Below, in pieces: positions 45,824 through 54,627 of a stretch of 64,000 nt of DNA. The DNA is taken from positions 1,054,001 through 1,118,000 of the forward strand of contig CAVSJO010000006.1 in NCBI GenBank assembly GCA_963728445.1, given 5' to 3'. Origin of the DNA: CAVSJO01 sp963728445 (GTDB lineage: Bacteria; Gemmatimonadota; Gemmatimonadetes; Longimicrobiales; RSA9). The notes under the pieces are model-generated. The model worked only from the letters and a program-made list of their open reading frames with translations, did no database searches and was not told the origin of the DNA. Within the stretch, counting starts at the first letter, position 1. Every line of letters begins with the position of its first letter. Both the position numbers and the translations under genes were made by a program.

Positions 45824-47268
45824 TTCGCACCTTCCGCTTCCAGCTGGCAGCGCGGGTAGCCGGCGGCGTCGCCGTCGGGCTCACGGCCATCGGCGCGCTG
45901 AGCTACCTGGCCATGCGCTCCTCGCTGGACCGGCAGATCGACGCCAGCCTGGTGAACATCGCCTCCATCCAGGCGGCGTCCGTCACCTCCGCGCCGTCCG
46001 GCGAGATGGCGTTCCACGAGTGGGCGCTGACGCCCGACGAGGCCGCCTCGGTCCTCGACCTGAACCGCTACGCCCAGGTGTGGACGTCCGACGGTCGCAG
46101 CCTGCTGCGTACGCGCTATCTGACGCGCGACCTGCCGCTGGACCGGGACGCGCTGCGAATGGCCGGACAGGGTCGGCTCGTGTGGGCCGAGCAGCGCCTG
46201 GGCGACATCCCGGTTCGCTCGCTTTACTACCCGCTCGTGCGTCTCGGGCCGGCCCACCTCCACCACGTGCTCCAGGTCGCGGCGCCGCTGGTGGCGCGCA
46301 ACGCCACTCTGCGACGACTGGCGGCGCTGCTCCTGGCGCTGATCGCGGTCGCCGCCGCCGGCACGTTCGGCGGGAGCTGGTGGCTGGCCGCCCGCGTCGT
46401 CCGGCCCGTGGACGAGATCATCGACCAGACGGAGGAGATCGGCGCCCGCACGCTCGGCCGTCGCATCAGCGCCGATGCGGATACGCGCGAGTACCAGCGC
46501 CTGGTACACGTGCTGAACACCATGCTCGAGCGCCTGGACCTGGCGTTCGAGGCGCAGCGACGCTTTACCGCGGACGCCAGTCACGAGCTGCGCTCGCCGC
46601 TGACGGCGCTCCAGGGCGAGCTGGAGCTGGCGCTGCGCCGGGAACGCACCCCCGACGAGTACCGGCGCGTCATCGCCAGCGCCCTCGAGGAGGCGCAGCG
46701 GCTGGCGCGAACGGCCGAGGACCTGCTCACCCTGGCCCGCGCCGACGCCGGGGTCCTGCGGCCCCGGCTCCGGCCCGGGGATCTCGCGGCCGTGGCCGGC
46801 CGCACCTGCGAGCGGCTGCGGCCGCTGGCCGAGGCGAGGGAAATCCATCTCGACTTCCAGGACCGCGGCGCGCCCGCCATCGTCATGGACCCCGAACTGG
46901 TCCAGCGTCTCGCCTTCAACCTCGTCGAGAACGCGGTGAAATACACCCCCGTGGGCGGCGACGTCGGCGTGAGCGTGGCTCGAGGAGATGGCGCCGTCGA
47001 GCTGCGCGTCGAGGACACCGGACCGGGACTTCCGGAGTCCGGGATCACCCGCCTCTTCGACCGATTCTACCGCGTCGACGAGTCGCGCACCTCGGACGGC
47101 GCTCCCGGTGGTGCCGGCCTCGGCCTCTCTATCGCACAGGCCATCGCCCGTTCGCACGGTGCGACCCTCTCGGCCGCGAACCGCGCCGACGGCGGCGCCC
47201 GCTTCGTGGTTGCATTTCCGGCGGCGGCACTGGAGCCCTCCCCATCGGAGACTCCCGTTCCAGCCTGA
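45820..47268 (+). CDS. Sensor histidine kinase (CusS/CopS-like)
   Basis: The kinase has 482 residues: a first membrane helix (about 12-32), a periplasmic sensor of about 130 residues, a second helix (about 165-190), HAMP (VVRPVDEIIDQTEEIGARTL), HisKA with the phosphoacceptor His255 (RRFTADASHELRSPLTAL), and HATPase with N-box NLVENAVKYTP, G1 VEDTGPGLP and GGAGLGLSIAQAIARSHGA. The heavy-metal sensor kinase architecture and coupling to the regulator (GTGA overlap) support copper/silver sensing. The periplasmic loop contains one His-x-x-His (LHHVL) near the second helix. Confidence 0.92.
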   Translation: MIRTFRFQLAARVAGGVAVGLTAIGALSYLAMRSSLDRQIDASLVNIASIQAASVTSAPSGEMAFHEWALTPDEAASVLDLNRYAQVWTSDGRSLLRTRYLTRDLPLDRDALRMAGQGRLVWAEQRLGDIPVRSLYYPLVRLGPAHLHHVLQVAAPLVARNATLRRLAALLLALIAVAAAGTFGGSWWLAARVVRPVDEIIDQTEEIGARTLGRRISADADTREYQRLVHVLNTMLERLDLAFEAQRRFTADASHELRSPLTALQGELELALRRERTPDEYRRVIASALEEAQRLARTAEDLLTLARADAGVLRPRLRPGDLAAVAGRTCERLRPLAEAREIHLDFQDRGAPAIVMDPELVQRLAFNLVENAVKYTPVGGDVGVSVARGDGAVELRVEDTGPGLPESGITRLFDRFYRVDESRTSDGAPGGAGLGLSIAQAIARSHGATLSAANRADGGARFVVAFPAAALEPSPSETPVPA

Positions 47269-47325
47269 AGCCTTCGCGGCTCCCCCCCGACCACGCGTCT
47301 CCCCCCGCCCCTTCCATGAAGGCGG

Positions 47326-47370
47326 CTTCATCCGCGCTTCACGCTCCCTTCACCGGGGCCACGCTAGACT
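47326..47370 (+). promoter_or_regulatory. Triple 11-bp-phased direct repeat with -10 element (predicted response-regulator operator, copy 2)
   Basis: CTTCAT (47326-47331), CTTCAC (47337-47342) and CTTCAC (47348-47353) repeat with an exact 11-base period, and TAGACT (47365-47370) follows 11 bases later, the same geometry as at 44471-44515. It lies 42 bases before the TolC-like gene and opens the pump operon. Confidence 0.75.
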
Positions 47371-47411
47371 TGGCGCGAGACCGAAGACGTTTCCGTGACC
47401 GGAAGACGCCA

Positions 47412-48761
47412 ATGAATGCAATACCGGGGGCGCTGCTGATAGCGCTCCTGACGGCTCTGGGCGCGGCGGGCGATGCAGCGGCACAGGAGCCGGTGCGCGG
47501 CCCGACTGCGATCCGCCAGGCGGTGGCCGATCCGAGCGGCGGGGCGTCGACCCACCTGCGTGACATCTACGCCGTGGCGCGACAGCGCAGCCCACGACTC
47601 GCCGCGGCGATCGCACTGAGTCAGGCGTCCGCCGCTCGTGAGGCCTCCGCCTCGCTGCCTCCGGACCCGACGCTCCAGCTCGGCGTGATGAACTTCACGG
47701 TGCCGGGGCTCTCGGCGAGCATGCCGACGTCGATGGCGCCGTCCATCCAGGCGATGCAGATGCTACCGTTTCCTGGAAAGCTCGGGCTGAGCGGACGGAT
47801 CGCGGAGCAGACGACCGCGATCACGAAGGCGCAGGCAGTGGAGGAATGGTGGACGATCCGCTCGCGGGCCGCGATGGGCTTCTACGAGCTGTATCGCGTG
47901 GATCGCCAGCTCGAGGTGATGCACGAGACGCTCCGGCTGCTCCAGGATTTCCAGAAGGTGGCGCAGGCGATGTACGGGGCGGGCGAGGGGCACCAGGCGG
48001 ACGTGCTGCGGGCGGGGGTGGAGGTTGCGCGGATGCAGGCGGACATCACGCAGATGGAGGCGATGCGGCGCGTCGCCGAGGCGAAGCTGAACGCCGTGCT
48101 CGATCGGCCGGGGGGGACGCCGATCGTGTCGCCCACGCTGGATCCGCTGCCGAACTCCGTGCCGCCGAGCGATACGCTGGTCGCGTGGGCGGAGGAAACG
48201 CGGCCCATGCTCCAGGCCGGGCGGACGGGCGTCGAGCGGGCGGGCAGCGAGCTGGCGCTGGCGCGGCGAGAGCTCTGGCCGGACTTCACGGTCGGATTCC
48301 AGTACGGACAGCGCGCGGGTGACATGGGCACGGAGCGGATGGGCAGCGCGATGGTCGGCTTCAGCGTGCCGATCTTCGCCGGCAAGCGGCAGCTCCGCAT
48401 GCGCGAGGAGGCGGCCGCGATGCAGAGCATGGCGAACGCGGATCTCGCCGCGATGCGGGCCGACGTGAACGCGCGCATCGGTGAGCTCGAGGCCGAGCTC
48501 GAGCGCGCGCGCACGCTGATCCGCCTCTATCGCACGGACGTGCTGCCACAGGCGTCCGCGACGGTGGAGTCGTCGCTATCGGCGTATCGCGTCGGCCACG
48601 TCGACTTCATGACGCTCGTCGACGCGCAGATGACTCGCAACCGGTACGAGAGTGACTACTACGGGCTGCTCGCCGACTACGGTACGGCGGTGGCCGAGAT
48701 GGAGATGACGGTCGGCCGTGAGCTGCCGGCGGCCGGCAACGTCCTGGCGGAGGAGCGATGA
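47412..48761 (+). CDS. TolC-family outer-membrane efflux channel (CusC-like)
   Basis: The product has 449 residues with a signal peptide (cleavage near AAAQ) and two copies of the outer-membrane efflux protein domain, rich in long helices with the typical SAYRVGHVDFMTLVDAQMTRNRYESDYY close. There is no lipobox, unlike E. coli CusC. A Met-rich stretch in the first half (MNFTVPGLSASMPTSMAPSIQAMQMLPF, in pieces) would face the channel or the periplasm. Coupled to the adaptor gene by an ATGA overlap; it would form the exit duct of the tripartite pump. Confidence 0.9.
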   Translation: MNAIPGALLIALLTALGAAGDAAAQEPVRGPTAIRQAVADPSGGASTHLRDIYAVARQRSPRLAAAIALSQASAAREASASLPPDPTLQLGVMNFTVPGLSASMPTSMAPSIQAMQMLPFPGKLGLSGRIAEQTTAITKAQAVEEWWTIRSRAAMGFYELYRVDRQLEVMHETLRLLQDFQKVAQAMYGAGEGHQADVLRAGVEVARMQADITQMEAMRRVAEAKLNAVLDRPGGTPIVSPTLDPLPNSVPPSDTLVAWAEETRPMLQAGRTGVERAGSELALARRELWPDFTVGFQYGQRAGDMGTERMGSAMVGFSVPIFAGKRQLRMREEAAAMQSMANADLAAMRADVNARIGELEAELERARTLIRLYRTDVLPQASATVESSLSAYRVGHVDFMTLVDAQMTRNRYESDYYGLLADYGTAVAEMEMTVGRELPAAGNVLAEER

Positions 48762-50032
48762 GCACGAGCAAGCAGGTGGGAATGGCAGGCGGGATCGTCG
48801 CGCTGGCCGCTGCGATCGTTCTGGTCTATGCGGGCGCGACCGCCGGCGGGAACGTGGTCGAAGGTGGGGCCGTGGAAGGGCACAACCACGGCGCGATAGC
48901 CTCGAGCGTGGAGGGCCCGCAGCCGGTGCACCTGAGCGCCGAGGCGGGCCGCAGGATCGGCATCACGTACGCGACGGCCGAAGTGAGACCTCTGGATCGA
49001 ACGGTGCACACCGTCGCCCTCGTGACATTCGACGAGACGCGCCTCGTGAACGTGAACCCGAAAGTGGAGGGGTGGGTCGAGAAGCTCTACGTCGACTTCA
49101 CCGGCGCGCCGGTCCGCAGGGGACAGGCGCTGCTGGACGTCTATAGCCCCATGCTGGTCACGGCGCAGGAGGAGCTGCTGCTGGCCCGCAGGCTGGTCGA
49201 CGAATCGGCTGGCGCGCCGGAGAGCGTCGCGGCCGCGAACGCGCGCGAGCTGCTCGCTTCGGCACGGCGTCGCCTGGCATACTGGGACATCCCGGCCGAC
49301 GAGATCGCCCGCATCGAGCGGAGCGGCGCGCCGCGCAAGTCTCTGACGCTGCGAGCGCCGGCGGGCGGGGTCGTCGTCGAGAAGAACGTGGTGGAGGGCG
49401 CCCGCATCATGCCCGGCATGGACCTGTACCGGATCGCCGATCTCTCGACGGTCTGGATCGAGGGAGAGGTCTTCGAGAAGGATCTCTCGCTCGTGTCCGT
49501 CGGCCAGCATGCGCGCGTCACGCTCGAGACCTATGCCGGCCGCGAGTTCGATGGTGTGGTGACCTTCGTCTATCCGACCGTCTCCACGCAGAGCCGGACG
49601 GGCAGGGTGCGCGTCGCGCTGAAGAACCCGGCGCTCGAGCTGAAGCCCGGAATGTACGCGAACATCGAGCTGGCCGTACCGGGGATGGAGGCGCTCGTGG
49701 TGCCGCGGACGGCGGTCCTGAGCACGGGCGAACGCTCACTGGTATTCGTCCGCGACGCGGATGGGATGCTCCGGCCGCGGGACGTCCGGATCGGGCTCGC
49801 CACCGACAACGTCGTCGAGATCCTGGGCGGCATCGTGGCAGGCGACGTGGTCGTCTCGTCCGCGACCTTCCTCGTCGATGCGGAGTCGAATCTGGGCTCC
49901 GCCATGGGAGCCATGCAGGGCATGGACATGGGCGTGCCGGCCGCGGGTGATGGGGCCGGGGCAGAGCCGATACCCGACATGCCCATGCCCGCGAGCGGGG
50001 GGGCGGACCCGAACGCCCACGCGCGGCACTAG
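48758..50032 (+). CDS. RND-pump periplasmic adaptor (CusB-like)
   Basis: The membrane-fusion protein has 424 residues: an N-terminal membrane anchor (about 9-30), a barrel-sandwich hybrid/lipoyl domain with VNPKVEGWVEKLYVDFTGAPVRRGQ, an alpha-hairpin (QEELLLARRLVD...) and the beta-barrel with TVWIEGEVFEKDLSLVSVGQ. The segment VNPKVEGWVEKLYV is characteristic of the CusB/SilB copper-silver group. The C-terminal tail is Met-rich (GAMQGMDMGVP, MPMPAS), and His residues occur after the anchor (GHNHG); both could bind Cu(I) or Ag(I). Confidence 0.92.
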   Translation: MSTSKQVGMAGGIVALAAAIVLVYAGATAGGNVVEGGAVEGHNHGAIASSVEGPQPVHLSAEAGRRIGITYATAEVRPLDRTVHTVALVTFDETRLVNVNPKVEGWVEKLYVDFTGAPVRRGQALLDVYSPMLVTAQEELLLARRLVDESAGAPESVAAANARELLASARRRLAYWDIPADEIARIERSGAPRKSLTLRAPAGGVVVEKNVVEGARIMPGMDLYRIADLSTVWIEGEVFEKDLSLVSVGQHARVTLETYAGREFDGVVTFVYPTVSTQSRTGRVRVALKNPALELKPGMYANIELAVPGMEALVVPRTAVLSTGERSLVFVRDADGMLRPRDVRIGLATDNVVEILGGIVAGDVVVSSATFLVDAESNLGSAMGAMQGMDMGVPAAGDGAGAEPIPDMPMPASGGADPNAHARH

Positions 50033-50042
50033 GAGAGCGATC

Positions 50043-53000
50043 ATGCTGAAGCGGATCATCGAGTGGTCGGTCGCGAACCGGTTCCTCGTGCTGATTGCCG
50101 CCGTCATGGTCGCGGTGGCCGGGATCGTCGCCATGCGGCGCACTCCGCTGGAGGCGCTGCCCGATCTCTCCGACGTGCAGGTGATCGTCAAGACGGACTA
50201 CGAGGGCCAGGCGCCGCAGATCATCGAGGACCAGGTCACCTATCCGATCGCCTCCGAGATGCTGAAGGTGCCTGGGGCGCAAACCGTCCGGGGCTACTCC
50301 TTCTTCGGCGTCTCGTTCGTCTACATCATCTTCCAGGACGGAACCGACCTGTACTGGGCACGCAGCCGCGTGCTGGAGTACCTGTCGGCGATCCGCGGCA
50401 AGCTGCCACGGGGCGCGGACGCCGCACTCGGGCCCGATGCCACGGGCCTCGGCTGGGTCTACGAGTACGTGCTCGAGGACACCACGGGCTCACAGTCGCT
50501 CGCAGATCTGCGCTCGCTCCAGGACTGGTACCTCCGCTATCAGCTCACGTCGGTGCCGGGCGTCAGCGAGGTGGCGTCCGTCGGCGGCTTCGAGAAGAGC
50601 TACCAGGTCACCGTCGATCCCGTGAATCTGCGGGGCTACGGGATCTCGGTGATGCAGGTCATGAGCGCGTTGCGGGGAGCCAACGAGGACGCCGGCGCCA
50701 TGATGATGGAGCTCTCGGAGCGCGAGTTCATGGTGCGCGGGCTCGGCTACCTGAAAGGCATCGACGACATCGAGAACACGGTCGTAGGCTCGACGGCCGG
50801 CGGGACGCCGATCCGCGTCACCGACGTCGCGACGGTCCAGCTTGCGCCGGCGGTCCGCCGTGGCATCGCGGACTACAACGGCCGCGGAGACGCCGTCGGC
50901 GGCATCGTGGTCATGCGCTTCGGCGAGAACGCCCTGGCCACGATCGAGCGCGTTAAGGAGAAGCTGATCGAGATCGAGAAGGGACTGCCCCCCGGCGTGG
51001 TCGTGCGCCCCGTCTACGACCGCTCCGACCTGATCCTGCGCAGCATCGACACGCTGAAGGGAAAGCTGCTGGAGGAGTCGATCGTGGTGGGGCTCGTCTG
51101 CCTGCTCTTCCTCTTCCACGCCCGCAGCGCGATGGTGGCCGTGCTGACGCTCCCGGTCGGCATTCTGATGGCTTTCATCGCAATGCGCGTGTTGGGCGTC
51201 GGGGCCGACATCATGAGCCTGGGAGGCATCGCCATCGCGATCGGCGCCATGATCGACGCGGCGATCGTGATGATCGAGAACATGCACAGAAGACTGGAAG
51301 AAGCCGTCCTGGAGAAGAGGGCCACGGCCGGGATCCCGGTCGAGGGCGCGTCCGCGGACCGCCTCTCCACGGCCGAGCTGACGGCGACCGAGCGGTGGGC
51401 GATCGTCGTGAGGTCCTCGAAGGAAGTCGGTCCGGCACTCTTCTTCAGCCTGCTCATCATCACGGTCTCGTTCCTGCCGGTGTTCTCGCTGGAGGCCCAG
51501 GAAGGCCGGCTCTTCAAGCCGCTGGCGTGGACGAAGACGCTGTCCATGGGCGCTGCGAGCCTGCTCGCCATCACGCTCGTGCCGGTGGCCATGGGTCTCT
51601 TCATCCGCGGCCGCATCCACCGGGAGGACGCGAACCCCGTTTCGCGGCTGCTGACGCGGCTCTATCGGCCTGTGCTGAACGGCGTCCTGCGCTGGCGCTG
51701 GCCGGTGATCGGCGGCGCCGTCGCCGTGGTGGTTCTGGCCTGGATCCCGTTCTCGCGCATCGGCTCCGAGTTCATGCCGCCGCTCGACGAGGGCTCGATC
51801 CTGTACATGCCGACGACGCTGCCCGGCATCAGCGTCGCGCAGGCGCGCGCGGCGCTGCAGCGCCAGGACAGCATCCTCGCGGCGTTTCCCGAAGTGGCGA
51901 GCGTCTTCGGCAAGGCCGGCCGCGCCACCACCGCCACCGACCCGGCGGGGCTGGACATGTTCGAGACGACCGTCGTGCTGAGGCCGGAGGAGGAATGGCG
52001 GCCAGGCATGACGGCGGATCGCCTGATCGCCGCGATGGACACGGCGGTGCGGTTCCCGGGCGTCACGAACGCGTGGACCATGCCCATCAAGGGGCGCATC
52101 GACATGCTGGCGACGGGCATCCGCACGCCGGTCGGCATCAAGATCTTCGGGCCGGACCTGTCCGAGCTCGAGCGGATCGGCCGAGAGATCGAGAGCGCCA
52201 TCCGGATGGTCCCCGGCACGCGCTCGGTCTTCGCCGACCGCGCCGTCTCGGGCTACTACCTCGACGTGGACATCGACCGCGCGGCGGCGGCCCGCTACGG
52301 TCTGAACATCGAGGACATCCAGGGCGTGATCAGCTCGGCCGTTGGCGGCATGACGATCACGCAGACGGTGGAAGGGCGCGAGCGCTATGCGGTCCGGCTG
52401 CGCTACCCGCAGGAGCTGCGCGACCAGCCCGAGAAGCTGGCCGACGTGCTGGTCCCGGTGTCGAGCGGGCGCGGGTCGATGAGCGCCTCCGGCGGGATGG
52501 TCGCCATGGAGGGCGGATCGGCGACGTCGCCCACCGTGAGCGCCGGCGTGCCGAGGGCGGCCGGCGTCGCCCAGATCCCGCTGGGGCAGGTCGCGACCAT
52601 CCGGATGGTCAGCGGGCCCATGGCCGTGAAGACCGAGGGGGCGTTCCCGACGGCCTGGGTCAACATCGACGTGAACGGGCGTGACATCGGCGGCTACGTG
52701 ACGGAGGCGAAGAAGATGGTCGGCGAGATGGTGAGCCTGCCGCCCGGCTACACCCTCCAGTGGTCGGGCCAGTACGAGTACATGCAGCGCGCGAAGCAGA
52801 AGCTCGCGCTGGTCGTGCCCGCGGTGCTGCTCATCATCGCGCTGCTGCTCTACCTGAACTTCCGCAGCGTCGGCGCCACCGCGCTCGTACTGCTCTCGCT
52901 GCCGTTCTCGCTCGTCGGGGGAGTCGTCTTCATGGCGCTGCTCGGCTACAACTGGTCCGTAGCGACGGCGATCGGCTTCATCGCCCTGGGCGGCGTCGCC

Positions 53001-53375
53001 ACCGAGATCGGCGTCGTGATGCTGGTCTACCTCGAGCAGGCGCGGCAGCGTCGGCACGAAACGGGACGCCTCGGTGGGAGCGCGGAGCTGCTGGACGCGG
53101 TCCGTGAAGGCGCGGGTCAGCGGCTGAGGCCCGTCGTCATGACCGCGACGGCGATCATCGCCGGCCTGCTTCCGATCCTGTGGGGCACCGGCACGGGGGC
53201 GTCGGTGATGAAGCGGATCGCCGCGCCGATGGTCGGGGGCATGATATCGGCCACCGCGCTCGCGCTGCTCGTGATCCCCGCCGTCTACTCGCTCTGGCAG
53301 GAGGAGGCGCTTCGCCGTGCTGCCCGGGAGGCGCAGCCCGCGCCCGCTCCGATCGCGCTCGCGGGCGCCGACTGA
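50043..53375 (+). CDS. Heavy-metal efflux RND transporter (CusA/SilA type)
   Basis: The 1110-residue inner-membrane pump subunit has 12 membrane helices and two large periplasmic loops. HME-RND hallmarks are PLEALPDLSDVQVIV, GTDLYWARSRVLEYL, the signature DGAKxxVEN region here as AMIDAAIVMIENMHRR, ALxGVxxK-type proton-relay helix 4 with MAFIAMRVLGVGADIMSLGG, and LPPGYTLQWSGQYEYMQRAKQKL. It is closest in pattern to the monovalent-metal CusA/SilA branch rather than CzcA, and has extra loop insertions rich in Ser/Gly/Met (SGRGSMSASGGMVAMEGGS). The ATG has GGAGAG eight bases upstream. Confidence 0.94.
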   Translation: MLKRIIEWSVANRFLVLIAAVMVAVAGIVAMRRTPLEALPDLSDVQVIVKTDYEGQAPQIIEDQVTYPIASEMLKVPGAQTVRGYSFFGVSFVYIIFQDGTDLYWARSRVLEYLSAIRGKLPRGADAALGPDATGLGWVYEYVLEDTTGSQSLADLRSLQDWYLRYQLTSVPGVSEVASVGGFEKSYQVTVDPVNLRGYGISVMQVMSALRGANEDAGAMMMELSEREFMVRGLGYLKGIDDIENTVVGSTAGGTPIRVTDVATVQLAPAVRRGIADYNGRGDAVGGIVVMRFGENALATIERVKEKLIEIEKGLPPGVVVRPVYDRSDLILRSIDTLKGKLLEESIVVGLVCLLFLFHARSAMVAVLTLPVGILMAFIAMRVLGVGADIMSLGGIAIAIGAMIDAAIVMIENMHRRLEEAVLEKRATAGIPVEGASADRLSTAELTATERWAIVVRSSKEVGPALFFSLLIITVSFLPVFSLEAQEGRLFKPLAWTKTLSMGAASLLAITLVPVAMGLFIRGRIHREDANPVSRLLTRLYRPVLNGVLRWRWPVIGGAVAVVVLAWIPFSRIGSEFMPPLDEGSILYMPTTLPGISVAQARAALQRQDSILAAFPEVASVFGKAGRATTATDPAGLDMFETTVVLRPEEEWRPGMTADRLIAAMDTAVRFPGVTNAWTMPIKGRIDMLATGIRTPVGIKIFGPDLSELERIGREIESAIRMVPGTRSVFADRAVSGYYLDVDIDRAAAARYGLNIEDIQGVISSAVGGMTITQTVEGRERYAVRLRYPQELRDQPEKLADVLVPVSSGRGSMSASGGMVAMEGGSATSPTVSAGVPRAAGVAQIPLGQVATIRMVSGPMAVKTEGAFPTAWVNIDVNGRDIGGYVTEAKKMVGEMVSLPPGYTLQWSGQYEYMQRAKQKLALVVPAVLLIIALLLYLNFRSVGATALVLLSLPFSLVGGVVFMALLGYNWSVATAIGFIALGGVATEIGVVMLVYLEQARQRRHETGRLGGSAELLDAVREGAGQRLRPVVMTATAIIAGLLPILWGTGTGASVMKRIAAPMVGGMISATALALLVIPAVYSLWQEEALRRAAREAQPAPAPIALAGAD

Positions 53376-53386
53376 GAGGAGGAGAA

Positions 53387-53728
53387 ATGAAGCTGCTGAA
53401 GTTCATCGTCCGGAAGGAGCGCGTGGAGGCCGTCTTGCGAGCGCTCCGCGAAGCGCAGGTGGCCCGGCTGTTCATCTGCCACGTCCATGCGGTCGGCAGC
53501 GGCGTCGACCCGGAGGACTACCGCCTCTCCTTCGAGGAGGGGAGCGCCTACACGGAGAAGTCGAAGATTGAGGTGGTCGTGCCGGACAGCCGTGCCGACG
53601 AGCTGATCGACGTGATCCGGCGCCACGCGTTCACCGGCCATCAGGGTGACGGCATCATTTGCGTCTCCCCGATCGAGCGGGTGGTGAAGATCCGCACGGG
53701 CGACGAGAACGCAATCGCGCTGGTGTAA
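53387..53728 (+). CDS. PII-like protein associated with heavy-metal efflux (PII-NG type)
   Basis: The 113-residue protein has the PII trimer fold pattern: MKLLKFIVRKERVEAVLRAL as beta1-alpha1, a T-loop region around HAVGSGVDPEDYRLSFEEGS, KSKIEVVVPDSRADELIDVIRRHAFTGHQGDGIICV and IERVVKIRTGDENAIAL at the end. It differs from GlnB/GlnK in lacking the uridylylated Tyr51-containing T-loop motif. A PII subgroup next to CusA/CzcA-type pump genes has been described (PII-NG). It follows the pump gene by 11 bases with a strong GAGGAGGAG SD. A role in sensing metal or nucleotide state of the pump is inferred. Confidence 0.8.
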   Translation: MKLLKFIVRKERVEAVLRALREAQVARLFICHVHAVGSGVDPEDYRLSFEEGSAYTEKSKIEVVVPDSRADELIDVIRRHAFTGHQGDGIICVSPIERVVKIRTGDENAIALV

Positions 53729-53740
53729 CGGGGAGAAAGG

Positions 53741-54028
53741 ATGAGTGGACCCATGGCGATTCCGGCGTTCATGCAGGACGTTCCCTGGCACCGCCAGGGG
53801 CTCTACATGGGGATGCACTGGGGGTGGTGGCTGTTCTGGATCGTGGCGCTCGGTTGCTTCCTCTGGGCTTTCTGGCGTCTGCGCGAGGACCGACGCGAGA
53901 CGCACCGGGACGCCACGCGTCGCCTCGACGCGGAGGAAGAGCTGCGCACGCGGTATGCGCGCGGCGAGATCCGGGAGGAGGAGTTTCTGCAGCGCATGCA
54001 GGTCCTCCAGGGGTCGCGACCCGGTTGA
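53741..54028 (+). CDS. Small SHOCT-domain membrane protein
   Basis: The 95-residue protein has an N-terminal Met/Trp/His-rich segment (MSGPMAIPAFMQDVPWHRQG LYMGMHWGWW, in pieces), one membrane helix (about 28-46), and a C-terminal SHOCT motif (AEEELRTRYARGEIREEEFLQRMQVL). SHOCT segments occur at the ends of many small membrane proteins and probably mediate oligomerisation. The Met and His residues preceding the helix could bind copper. AGGAGAAAGG-type SD upstream; it ends in a TTGA overlap with the next gene. Confidence 0.78.
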   Translation: MSGPMAIPAFMQDVPWHRQGLYMGMHWGWWLFWIVALGCFLWAFWRLREDRRETHRDATRRLDAEEELRTRYARGEIREEEFLQRMQVLQGSRPG

Positions 54029-54627
54029 GCGCGTCGCCGCGATCCGGTCCCTCCGGGGTCTATGATCGGCTGGCACCCGTCTACGACTGGCTCGAAGCAC
54101 CCATGGACTGGATGGGTGGGCGCGACCGGCGTGAGCGGGTGGTCGGAGGCGCGCGCGGCCGGATCCTCGAGATCGGCGTCGGCACCGGTCGCAACCTGAA
54201 CCTCTATCCGGAGGAGGCCGACCTGACTGCCATCGACCTGTCGGGCCGCATGCTCGAGGGTGCCCGCAAGCGGACCCGCGCGGCGGGGCTGTCGGTCGAT
54301 CTGCAGCAGGCGGACGCGGAGGCGCTGCCCTTCGCCGATGCCACCTTCGACACCGTCACCGCCACGTGCGTCTTCTGCTCGGTGGCCGATCCCGTGCGAG
54401 GCCTGAAGGAGGCTCGCCGTGTGCTGAAGCCCGACGGAGAGCTGCGCCTGCTCGAGCACGTGCGACCCAGCAATCCCCTGCTCGGAAGGGTCTTCGACTG
54501 GCTGAGCCCGCTCACCCGCCGGCTCATGGGTCCCGAGATCAATCGTCGTACGGAAGCGAACGTGGAGAGTGCCGGCCGACATGGATCTTCGCGCCCTCGT
54601 GAACGACTCAGCCCAGGTACGCCGTGA
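54025..54627 (+). CDS. Class I SAM-dependent methyltransferase (UbiE-like)
   Basis: The predicted product has 200 residues with motif I ILEIGVGTGRNLNLYP, the acidic end of beta2 in LTAIDLSGRML, motif II DAEALPFADATFDTVTAT and motif III VLKPDGELRLLEHV. These fit the UbiE/COQ5-like class, whose members methylate quinones or other small lipids. The only in-frame start with good placement is TTG (TTGA overlap with the SHOCT gene). The C-terminus departs from the family after EANVESAG and ends quickly in a basic, Pro-rich tail, so the last 15-20 residues may be altered by a frameshift. The position inside a metal-efflux operon is unusual. Confidence 0.72.
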   Translation: MSASPRSGPSGVYDRLAPVYDWLEAPMDWMGGRDRRERVVGGARGRILEIGVGTGRNLNLYPEEADLTAIDLSGRMLEGARKRTRAAGLSVDLQQADAEALPFADATFDTVTATCVFCSVADPVRGLKEARRVLKPDGELRLLEHVRPSNPLLGRVFDWLSPLTRRLMGPEINRRTEANVESAGRHGSSRPRERLSPGTP

